A program made the translations under genes and the position numbers. From the NCBI GenBank assembly GCA_021203585.1, contig JAJQAW010000057.1, positions 1-9,743 of the forward strand: 9,743 nt of DNA. The letters are read 5' to 3'. Shown here piece after piece: positions 1 through 7,383 of the stretch (the stretch's first letter is position 1; each line of letters opens with the position of its first letter). Source of the stretch: Rikenellaceae bacterium. Lineage in GTDB: Bacteria > Bacteroidota > Bacteroidia > Bacteroidales > Rikenellaceae. The notes under the pieces are model-generated. The model was not told the origin of the DNA and did no database searches. It was given only the letters and a program-made list of their open reading frames with translations.

Positions 1-2214
1 ATCCTGGTCTGTATGGGATGGGAGGTTTCCGCTCAGCAAAGTTTCCTGGACCGGTTGCGCGGGAGGAACGCCGAACAGCAGGAGGAGGCCGAAGCGGATT
101 CCCTGGTCAAAGAGCGTAAACCGCTGGAATCCTATTTTTTTGACGATTCTCTGCGGAACCGGCTCATCTTTTCCTGGAAAACCCGGATGGGATTCAATCA
201 GGTCGATACGATAGCGGTCGATACCATGCTGTACCGGTTTGAAATCGATTATCCCTTTCAGCAGCACGGGGTAGGTTCGATTTACCTGGGAAATTTGGGA
301 GGAGCCAGTCAGCGGATCAGTTATTTCGAACAGGCCCATTACCGGAATTTCCATTTTTTGGAGGCCTATGACGATTACCTGCTTAGTCCGGACCGGGCTC
401 CGTTTTTCAATGTAAAGCGTCCCTTTACCAACCTGACTTACTTTACCGCCGGTCAGGCCCGGTATATGGAGCAACACCTGGAGGTAACTCACGCCCAGAA
501 TATATCCCCTTCCACCGGATTCAATATCCATTACCTGAACCGAAATACAAAGGGTACCTACCACAGTCAGTGGGCCAAAGATAAAAACCTTTCCCTGGCT
601 TTTTCTCACACCGGCAAACGCTACTCTGTCCATGCCGGGTACGTGTACAATATGGGAGACATCAACGAGAACGGGGGGCTTGCCTGGGACGGACAATTGG
701 GGGACCAATCGATCGATCTGACAGAAAACATCGATGTCCGCATGCAGAATTTCTCGACACTCAATGAGTTTAAAACCAATACATTCTATATCAATCAGGC
801 CTACGGTATTCCACTGCAGCGGGTCACGGATATCGATTTATCGATCGCCGATAAATCCTCGATTTTTATCGGCCATGCATTCGAATACACCACCGCTTAC
901 CGGAAGTACCAGGATAACTATGCCGATACCAGTTTCGACTTGGGTGATCCCGGTCTGACCGACGAAAACGACAACCCGATTCTCTGGCCGGACGATCCGC
1001 GGGCGGCACATGAAGTGAATTATTATCCGCACTGGTACTACAATCCGCAATATTCGCTCGACTCCCTGCGCGAACACCGCCTGGACAATAAACTGTATGT
1101 CCAGATTCAACCGTGGGACCGTGACGGGGTAATCGGTACGATCGACGGAGGAATCGGACAAACCTTCTACCATTACGAAAATTTTATTCCGCAGGATTAT
1201 ATTCTCAGTCGCAAAAGGGATAGCAAGAACGACACCTATCTTTACGGGGGTGTGCATGGAAAACTCCGGCGATATATCGATTGGAAAGGCAATATCGAAT
1301 ACCACCTGGCCGGCTTCCGAAGCCAGGACATCAAGCTGGGCGGCTCATTGAGCATGAGCGCATACATACGCCGCCGGCCGGTGACCCTTACGGTCGCCGC
1401 TTCGGTGGAGGACCGCTCACCGGCCTACTGGATGCAGTACTACCGTTCGAATCACTACATCTGGGATAAGGATTTTTCCAAAGAAAATGAAATCCGGTTG
1501 CAAGCCGCTTTACGGGTGCCTTCCCTGGATTTGGAAATTGGCGTATGGAACAGCACGACCACCGATAAATTATATTACGGATACGAACAGGGAACCAAAC
1601 GAACGGCAACCGGTACGTACACCGCTCCGGACGGTACGGAAGGGATCATCCTGGAAGAAGTCCCGGTATTCGATGTGGCTCCTTTACAATTTAATGGTAC
1701 GGTTAGTGTAACGGGAGTCTACGTGGAAAAAAATTTCAAAGCCGGAATACTCCGGTTAAACAACCGGGTACTGTTTCAACAGAGTTCTCACGAACAAGTA
1801 GTTGCCGTACCGCAAATCAGCGCTCAGGCATCCTGGTATGCGGATTTTTCGTTGGTTCGAAATGTCTTGCATATGCAGATCGGACTGAGCGGCTTTTATC
1901 ATACCAAATATTACGCTCCCGGGTATAATCCTGCCTTGATGCAGTTTCATGCCCAAAATTTCGCCGGAGCAGCATACAGCGAAGGGTTGTCGAATGAGGA
2001 ATTGTTGACCGATATCGAAGCCCCGAAAAAAATAGGCGGATATCCTTATATGGACTTTTTCGTGGCTGCAAAATGGAAACGCATGAGGATTCTGGCCAAA
2101 TTCCAACACGTCAATCAGGACCTGTTCGAATCAGCCTCCTATTTCAGCGCACTGCATTATCCGTTAAACCGCCGGGTAATGAAGCTGGGGGTCTCCTGGA
2201 GCTTTTACGATTAA
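1..2214 (+). CDS. Putative outer-membrane porin (Porin_10 family), 5' end outside window
   Basis: This is a predicted outer-membrane beta-barrel of the Bacteroidota 'putative porin' family, probably a diffusion channel; its substrate is unknown. The frame is open to the left edge. Four codons precede the first ATG (position 13) and read as the tail of a signal peptide ending in VSA-QQ, so the true start lies upstream and ATG 13 is probably internal. Family-like features are an early YLGNLGG segment, followed by FFNVKRPFTNLTYFTAG, many alternating aromatic residues, Asp/Asn-rich loops, and a C-terminal strand (KLGVSWSFYD) rich in aromatics, as expected for barrel insertion. About 735 codons are visible, a normal size for the family, with no internal lesion. 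The transglycosylase follows 70 bases downstream with no clear terminator between, so they may be co-transcribed. The family call rests on recalled sequence patterns, not a search. Confidence 0.85.
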   Translation: MLVCMGWEVSAQQSFLDRLRGRNAEQQEEAEADSLVKERKPLESYFFDDSLRNRLIFSWKTRMGFNQVDTIAVDTMLYRFEIDYPFQQHGVGSIYLGNLGGASQRISYFEQAHYRNFHFLEAYDDYLLSPDRAPFFNVKRPFTNLTYFTAGQARYMEQHLEVTHAQNISPSTGFNIHYLNRNTKGTYHSQWAKDKNLSLAFSHTGKRYSVHAGYVYNMGDINENGGLAWDGQLGDQSIDLTENIDVRMQNFSTLNEFKTNTFYINQAYGIPLQRVTDIDLSIADKSSIFIGHAFEYTTAYRKYQDNYADTSFDLGDPGLTDENDNPILWPDDPRAAHEVNYYPHWYYNPQYSLDSLREHRLDNKLYVQIQPWDRDGVIGTIDGGIGQTFYHYENFIPQDYILSRKRDSKNDTYLYGGVHGKLRRYIDWKGNIEYHLAGFRSQDIKLGGSLSMSAYIRRRPVTLTVAASVEDRSPAYWMQYYRSNHYIWDKDFSKENEIRLQAALRVPSLDLEIGVWNSTTTDKLYYGYEQGTKRTATGTYTAPDGTEGIILEEVPVFDVAPLQFNGTVSVTGVYVEKNFKAGILRLNNRVLFQQSSHEQVVAVPQISAQASWYADFSLVRNVLHMQIGLSGFYHTKYYAPGYNPALMQFHAQNFAGAAYSEGLSNEELLTDIEAPKKIGGYPYMDFFVAAKWKRMRILAKFQHVNQDLFESASYFSALHYPLNRRVMKLGVSWSFYD

Positions 2215-2284
2215 CGCCTGCCGGCCGGTAATCCGTTATCGATCAGAGCAAAGCTCAGGCTAAGTTGAACGAATCCAAATCAGC

Positions 2285-3667
2285 ATGATTCAGTAAAAAC
2301 AAAACATTTTTCTTCTTCTCGTCTTCACTTTTTTTACTTTTATTTTTGTCTCCTGCCATCCTGCGAATCAGGATTTACCCGCTTCGGAAGCGGCTTCGAC
2401 ACAGGAGCGGTCCGTACTTCGGATTGCCGTTGAGGCAGAGGTGCCGGGATTTTTCGAATTTCACGGACAACGGATGGGATATATTCACGATCTGTTGGAT
2501 GCCTTCGCCCTGATTTGCGGCAAAAAACTGGAAATCGTTCCGGCCGCCGATCCTTCCCGCACCGTGGAATCTTTGTCGGAAGGGGAAATTTCGATGTGGT
2601 TGACCCTGCAACCTCATCGGGCAACCGGTTTACGGACAGTCATTCCGATTCATCAATCTACGTTCGTCGTACTGACTACTTCTAAAAAAATGCGCGGGCT
2701 CTCCGGCGGGGACATCTATGAAAAAATGGATGGCCATACGGTGCTGTTCTCCAACGGTTTTTTCGGCTACCCGTGCTTACGATCAGTTGTACGAACTGGC
2801 TCCGAAGGCACGGCTGTCCGCCTCGGGAAAGAACACCTTTGCCCTGCTGGAAGAACTGATCAATCAAAGGGTCGACTTTCTGATCTGCGAGCGGAGCGAA
2901 GCGCTCTTGGGCAGTTCGCTGATCCGGAATATCCAAACCGTTCATCAGTTCGATGAAACGGTTACCATCAGTGCGGTGATCGAACCGTCCCCAGCGGGGG
3001 AGGGACGACGGTTTACCAGTTGGTTATACAATTTTCAGCAGAGCGATGCGGCCCGGGAATTATAGGCCCACTATACCGGATCGGGGATCGAACAACGAAT
3101 CGTATCCGGCGGTTTCAAAACCGTCCGGCAGGAGCGACCTCGGTGTACGACGATCTTTTTCGCAAAGTAGCTCGAGAGGCAAAACTGGATTGGCGGCTGG
3201 TATCGGCGATCGCCTTCAGTGAATCCAAATACAACCCCTACCTGGTTTCGCCCCGCGGGGCCCGCGGTTTGATGCAGGTCATGCCGGCTACCGCTCGTGC
3301 GTTCGATGTTCCGGTCGATCAACTGATGGACCCGGAAGCTAACGTGCGGGTAGCCGTAGCACTGATTCGGGAAATTGAAAAATCCTTGAAATTTTCTCCG
3401 GCCTCCTCCTCCGAGGACCGTACCTACATTATGCTGGCCTGTTATAACGCGGGAATCGGATATGTACTGGATGCCCGTCGATTGGCTGTCAAATACGGCG
3501 GTAATCCGGACAGCTGGTCCGAGGTGGCTCGATATCTCCGTCTGAAAGCCGAGCCGAAATATGCCGAAGACCCGGTGGTGCAATGCGGCCCATTCAAAGG
3601 AGCGGGGGAAACCCTCCGGTTTGTCGAACATGTGATGGGGAAATATTACGCTTATCTGGGGAAATGA
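2285..3667 (+). pseudogene. mltF: Disrupted MltF-type lytic murein transglycosylase lipoprotein
   Basis: An intact version would be an envelope lipoprotein that cleaves peptidoglycan glycan strands, forming 1,6-anhydromuramic ends. The reconstruction is about 460 aa, normal for the family. In order it holds a hydrophobic signal segment with a lipobox-like FVSC (Cys codon 2354-2356), a periplasmic solute-binding-like domain starting at VLRIAVE (about 2414), and a C-terminal SLT domain. The SLT domain has its probable catalytic Glu in SESKYNP (codon 3221-3223), then GARGLMQVMPATA and LACYNAGIGYVLDA. The gene is broken. The only plausible ATG (2285) meets TAA at codon 4 (2294-2296). The frame moves +1 at the T6 run 2758-2763; with five T the reading becomes NGFSATRAYDQLY. 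A second break moves the frame back between about 3055 and 3137; if it is the later position, a TAG at 3063 is also in frame. No Shine-Dalgarno is present. Whether this is true decay or sequence error cannot be told here. Confidence 0.85.
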
Positions 3668-3732
3668 TCTGCCGGGCCAGAGCAAGCCGGCCAAGCCGTA
3701 AGGCGGCCAAAGCGGCGAGTCATTGGCTCTAT

Positions 3733-3772
3733 CCAAAACGCACGGTAGCGGTACCGTGCGTTTTGGGTTTTT
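3733..3772 (+). terminator. Rho-independent terminator after the transglycosylase gene
   Basis: A perfect 15-bp inverted repeat (3733-3747 with 3752-3766, arms starting CCAAAACGCACGG) closes a 4-base GCGG loop and is followed by G and then five T (3768-3772). It lies 65 bases past the transglycosylase stop and before the exonuclease promoter. On the opposite strand no T tract follows, so it should act only on rightward transcription. Confidence 0.87.
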
Positions 3773-3812
3773 CCAACTCTCGGAGCGCCTTTTTTGACAG
3801 ACATGCCTGATG

Positions 3813-3847
3813 TTGTATCCTCAATCGGAGGAATTTTACTACTTTTG
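3813..3847 (+). promoter_or_regulatory. Candidate Bacteroidota-type promoter for the exonuclease/methyltransferase pair
   Basis: TACTTTTG at 3840-3847 matches the Bacteroidota -7 consensus TAnnTTTG exactly. A partial -33 element, TTG at 3813-3815, sits 24 bases upstream, somewhat farther than the usual spacing of about 19-23. Transcription would start near 3854, giving a leader of only about 10 bases before ATG 3865. The position just after a strong terminator supports a new transcription unit here. The -33 half is weak. Confidence 0.45.
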
Positions 3848-3864
3848 TCTGTTTAAGAATTCGA

Positions 3865-4440
3865 ATGGCCTATACCGAAACCATATCCAACGAACAAATC
3901 AACGCGCTGCCCGTAGGAATCTTTAGCGGAGAAATCCTGGTTGTGGACAATGCGGAAAGCATGCGGGCGGCTTATGAGGATTTATCCCGATCTCCGGTAT
4001 TGGGCTTCGATACCGAAACTCGCCCGGCTTTTCACAAAGGGAGATTGAATAAAATGGCGCTCGTTCAATTGGCTTCCGAACGAAAAGCCTATCTTTTTCG
4101 GATCAATAAGTGGCCGCTATCTGCCGATATGCTGGCTCTGTTGGAGAATGCCGATATCGTAAAAGTCGGAGCGTCGGTTCGCGACGATATCAAGGGAATA
4201 CAGAAGCAAACCCCTTTTGAACCGGGGGAATTTGTGGACATACAAACTATAGTCGGTCAGTACGGCATCAAAGATATCAGTGTTCGAAAAGTATCCGCTA
4301 TTGTCTTGGGCGTTCGTATTTCCAAAGCCCAGCGACTGAGTAACTGGGAGGCTCAACAGCTTACCCCCGCGCAACAACTTTACGCCGCTACGGACGCCTG
4401 GATTTGCCGTGAAATTTACCTTCGTCTAACCCGGAATTAA
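3865..4440 (+). CDS. DEDDy-type 3'-5' exonuclease domain protein
   Basis: This is a compact 191-aa protein made almost wholly of one RNase D / WRN-like 3'-5' exonuclease fold, which removes nucleotides from 3' ends using two metal ions. The expected acidic residues are visible: Asp49 and Glu51 in GFDTET (motif I), Asp108 in VGASVRDDIKGI (motif II), and Tyr173 with Asp177 in YAATDAW (motif III, the DEDDy signature). It lacks HRDC domains, so it is not a full-length RNase D, and whether it acts on RNA or DNA cannot be read from the sequence. The ATG at 3865 is preceded by A/T-rich sequence without Shine-Dalgarno, usual for Bacteroidota. The methyltransferase gene starts 4 bases after its stop, so the two are probably co-transcribed; from memory this pairing recurs in Bacteroidota. 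The gene is intact. Confidence 0.9.
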   Translation: MAYTETISNEQINALPVGIFSGEILVVDNAESMRAAYEDLSRSPVLGFDTETRPAFHKGRLNKMALVQLASERKAYLFRINKWPLSADMLALLENADIVKVGASVRDDIKGIQKQTPFEPGEFVDIQTIVGQYGIKDISVRKVSAIVLGVRISKAQRLSNWEAQQLTPAQQLYAATDAWICREIYLRLTRN

Positions 4441-4444
4441 TCCT

Positions 4445-5629
4445 ATGCCGCAGGCTGAAATCATACTCAAGCGGGGAAAAGAAGAGTCTTTGCTCCGTTA
4501 TCATCCCTGGATTTTTTCCGGGGCCATTCAACACATCGTCGGAGAACCGGACGAAGGAGAGCTAGTGCGGGTGTACGACCACCAGCGCCGGTTTATCGCC
4601 CAAGGCCAATGCCAGATCGGTTCGATCGCCGTGCGGGCACTCTCTTTTCAAGAGGAACCGATCGATCAGCCTTGGTGGGACCTTCGCATCGCTAAAGCCT
4701 ACGCTCTTCGCCGGACGCTGGGTCTGACCGATCATCCGAAAACCAATTGCTACCGGTTGATTCATGGGGAGGGAGAAAGTTTACCCGGTCTGATCGTAGA
4801 TATTTACGGAACTACAGCCGTCATGCAAGCCCACTCGGTCGGGATGTACCGCCAGCAGGAACAGATTGCACAAGCGATCCGAAAGGTGTACGGTGACCAC
4901 CTTACCTCTATTTTCGACAAAAGCAGCGGAACACTTCCTTTTAAGGCGGGTATTAACGCTGAGGACAAATATATATACGGTTCATCGTCTGCAGAACCCG
5001 TTCTGGAAAACGGGAACCGTTTTCAGGTCAACTGGGAACGGGGGCAGAAAACAGGATTCTTTATCGACCAGCGGGAAAACCGCGCTCTGGTGGGGCAGTA
5101 TGCTCAGGGTCGAAAGGTGTTGAATACGTTCAGCTATACGGGCGGATTCTCGGTGTATGCTCTTGGCGGAGGTGCTGCGAGTGTGGATTCGGTCGACAGT
5201 TCCCAACGTGCCGTAGATCTGGCCCGGCAAAATGTCGAGTTGAACTTCGGCTAAAACGCACCGCACCGGGCCATTGCCAGTGACGCGTTCGATTTTCTGC
5301 GGACCATGGACGCCGACTACGACCTGATCATTCTCGACCCGCCGGCTTTTGCCAAGCATCACAAAGTGCTCGGAAACGCTCTAAAAGGCTATCAACGCCT
5401 GAATGCCCGTGCTATAGCCCGCATCCGTCCGGGAGGAATCCTGTTCACTTTCAGTTGCTCGCAGGCAGTCTCCAAAGAACAATTTCGGAACACTGTCTTT
5501 ACCGCTGCAGCTAACGCCGGACGGAACGTCCGAATACTTCACCAATTGACCCAACCGGCCGATCATCCGGTCAATATATATCATCCTGAGGGGGAATATT
5601 TGAAAGGATTGGTATTATATATTGAATAG
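4445..5629 (+). pseudogene. rlmI: RlmI-family 23S rRNA (cytosine) methyltransferase, interrupted by one in-frame stop
   Basis: The family is SAM-dependent; E. coli RlmI makes m5C1962 in 23S rRNA. The substrate here is inferred from the family. Read through the stop, the product is 394 aa, a normal length. It has an N-terminal PUA-like domain (about 1-75, with HPWIFSGAI), a middle segment with LIHGEGESLPGLIVDIYG (about 105-122) and GQKTGFFIDQREN, the SAM-binding motif I NTFSYTGGFSVYA (227-239), motif IV LDPPAF (297-302), and a Cys in FSCSQAV (Cys338), the expected catalytic position. Codon 270 (5252-5254) is TAA, in the same frame as the sequence on both sides, directly after NVELNFG. One base change from AAA, CAA or GAA would produce it. 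The piece before the stop keeps SAM-binding motif I but lacks the catalytic region. A re-start at ATG 5306 would make a 107-aa fragment with motif IV but no SAM site. Confidence 0.87.
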
Positions 5630-5851
5630 TTGTCAATTATTATTATTTTTGCCGGTAGGAATACACTCTATTAAAAGGGCGATCTTCGTTTGACGGGAAG
5701 ATATTTCAATCGTCCGGTCTGTTCGTCATTTTTAAGACTTCGTGTAGTTCCGGTTTTTAGAGAATTGAATGTATTATTTGGGTAAAGTCCTCTTTTAGCA
5801 ATAATTGGCACTTTCCTTTTTGGCGATTACTAACCCTTCTAACTGAATATT
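5630..5851. other. A/T-rich intergenic region before the WG-repeat gene
   Basis: These 222 bases contain no supportable gene or strong hairpin. The best promoter-like string is TATTATTTG at 5772-5780, which resembles TAnnTTTG with one extra spacer base but has no convincing -33 partner. The stretch just before ATG 5852 is A/T- and C-rich and lacks a Shine-Dalgarno, as is usual for the phylum. The WG-repeat gene probably has its own promoter somewhere here, but I cannot fix its position. Confidence 0.3.
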
Positions 5852-7271
5852 ATGAAAAAAATTACCTTTACGTTAATCCTGTCAGCTATACTAACCTGTT
5901 GGTGCGGCGGTGAGATTCAAGCGCAAAAATTCCTGAAGAATCTGAGCAATGCTATCGAAAAAGCAGCGAGTGCCGTAGACAAAGCTACGGACGAGATTTT
6001 GGGTACCAGCAGCACGACGGCCAACACTCCTTCTGCCGGCACGGATGGCGAATCTTCTTCCGGGGTCTCCGTTGCTATCGAACCGTTTGTTACGGAGAAT
6101 ACTAAAAAGGTGTATGTGAACCATACTTCCGGTTTGGATATAGTCGGGAACTTATCCGACGGGGTGATGTGGGCATGCGACGGTAAGTCGAATGACGGCC
6201 GATTCAATAGTGACCACTGGGTGTTGTACGATACGCTGGGCAATGCCACCGGGCTTACCTGGACCAATTCACGTATGGGGACAGGTTATGGCACACAAGT
6301 ACCCCGGTTCCACAAAGGCGTTGCTCCATTTAGTTATTATAATGCGGACTCCGGCAGCCGGGGAGTGAACCTGGTACGTCCGGACGGTGTGCCTTATATG
6401 TCGGTGGAGAATGTTTGTCCCTGCTCCCGATTCAACAATATCGGTATCGCGGTGGGACGGAATACCCGGATGCCGAAGGGAGGGTACTCGATGTCCCATC
6501 AAATCTATTCCGTGGTCTATTACGACACACGGGGGGGCGATTGTTTTGGAAAATATCAGTTCCGATGTTAAAGAACGGCTACTGGACGAAATCGATAACA
6601 TCGGCATACGCAACATGTACGGTAATCGCATGGTCTATTACGACTACCAGGAGCGGCAGTGGGGATTCCTCGACCAGGATTTGAACATCGTTATTCCTCC
6701 CCGTTATAACCGGGTACAGGATTTTAACGATGGGCTGGCCGCCGTACTGGACAATTCCGGCAACTGGGGATATATCGAGCCGGAGGGAAATACGGTCATT
6801 GCGCACAATTTTAGCAAACAGCCTACTCCGTTCCGCGACGGGTATGCGAAAGTCGAAAAACGCAACGGCTTGTTCGCTTATATCAATAAAACGGGTGAAA
6901 TAGTATATGACGATATGCACGATGCAGGAGTATTTATCGGAGGATATGCCTATTTTACTAAAAAACCCGATGAAAATTCCACTTTAAAAACTCACCGGAT
7001 CGACACCGATCTGAATGTGGTATTGGCGGACAATGTCAATAATCGGGCGCGGGAAGTTACCAATTACACCAGTGACGGTACGAGGTATACGCGGGATGCG
7101 ATTGTCGATCTGGACGGAAATGTGCTGTTGGCCGGATGCAGTACCGTATTTACTAACGGTCTTGCCGTGATGGACTATACGGCATTTGTAGATAACCAGG
7201 CCATTCCGATGAAAGGGCTGATGCGGCGGAATGGAGAAGTGGCGGTGCTTTTTGTAGAAAAAGAATTCTGA
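5852..7271 (+). pseudogene. Exported WG-repeat protein, frame broken at a G7 run
   Basis: The function is unknown; WG-repeat (WG_beta_rep) proteins are thought to form beta-rich structures for binding. The N terminus MKKITFTLILSAILTCW... is a signal peptide, probably cut after IQA (residue 24). A predicted amphipathic helix rich in Ala/Lys/Asp follows (about 26-50), then a Ser/Thr-rich linker (about 51-70). The rest shows short 'G-x-hydrophobic ... aromatic ... D/N-G' units, clearest near the C terminus. The frame shifts +1 at seven G (6531-6537). With six G it reads VVYYDTRGAIVLENISSDV and continues to the TGA at 7269-7271, giving about 472 aa. As it stands, the first piece stops at 6571 before the clear repeats, and the second has no signal peptide. 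Apparent starts inside 6387-6530 in the second frame are out of frame with the true protein. A bidirectional terminator follows. Confidence 0.82.
6624..6914 (+). repeat. WG-type protein repeats
   Basis: Three consecutive protein-level units lie here: one around QWGFLDQDLNIVIPPRYN, one around NWGYIEPEGNTVI, and a diverged one around NGLFAYINKTGEIVYD where the Trp-Gly pair is lost. Between them, GLAAV and GYAKV supply the usual 'G-x-A-x-V' turn of each unit. They diverge at DNA level, so this is an old domain repeat and not a recent tandem duplication. Confidence 0.65.
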
Positions 7272-7331
7272 CAGAACTGCTAATACCGGATTTCGAACGA
7301 TTGCAGTTTGCTGAAAGGCTATCAAATGAAA

Positions 7332-7366
7332 ACCCCGAAAATCACGAAAGGATTTTCGGGGTATTT
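7332..7366. terminator. Bidirectional terminator between the convergent WG-repeat and aconitase genes
   Basis: A perfect 12-bp inverted repeat (7332-7343 with 7351-7362, arms ACCCCGAAAATC and GATTTTCGGGGT) encloses a 7-base loop. It is followed by ATTTTATA on the + strand, and on the - strand by TTTCATTTG, so it can end transcripts from both sides. It lies 60 bases after the WG-repeat stop and about 20 bases past the aconitase stop. Confidence 0.82.
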
Positions 7367-7383
7367 TATAAGATAAAGACGTC

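Noticed and set aside
838..1305. Open frame of 155 codons on the - strand inside the porin gene
   Set aside because: It is a shadow of the porin reading frame, with no own promoter or known motif.
2441..3064. GTG 2441 and ATG 3020 as true starts of separate proteins
   Set aside because: The sequence before 2441 continues the same domain back to a lipoprotein signal, and 3020 lies in a stretch where the other frame matches the family. Both come from frame breaks, not gene starts.
3071..3736. Long open frame on the - strand (221 codons) opposite the SLT domain
   Set aside because: It lies opposite a recognisable catalytic domain, and its composition (many Arg, Pro, His, Gly) is typical of an antisense shadow. 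No family motif is visible.
2294..5254. Stop-codon reassignment, with TAA (and perhaps TAG) read as an amino acid
   Set aside because: TAA ends the porin, exonuclease and aconitase at the expected C termini, and TAG ends the methyltransferase. Frameshifts also exist, which recoding would not explain.
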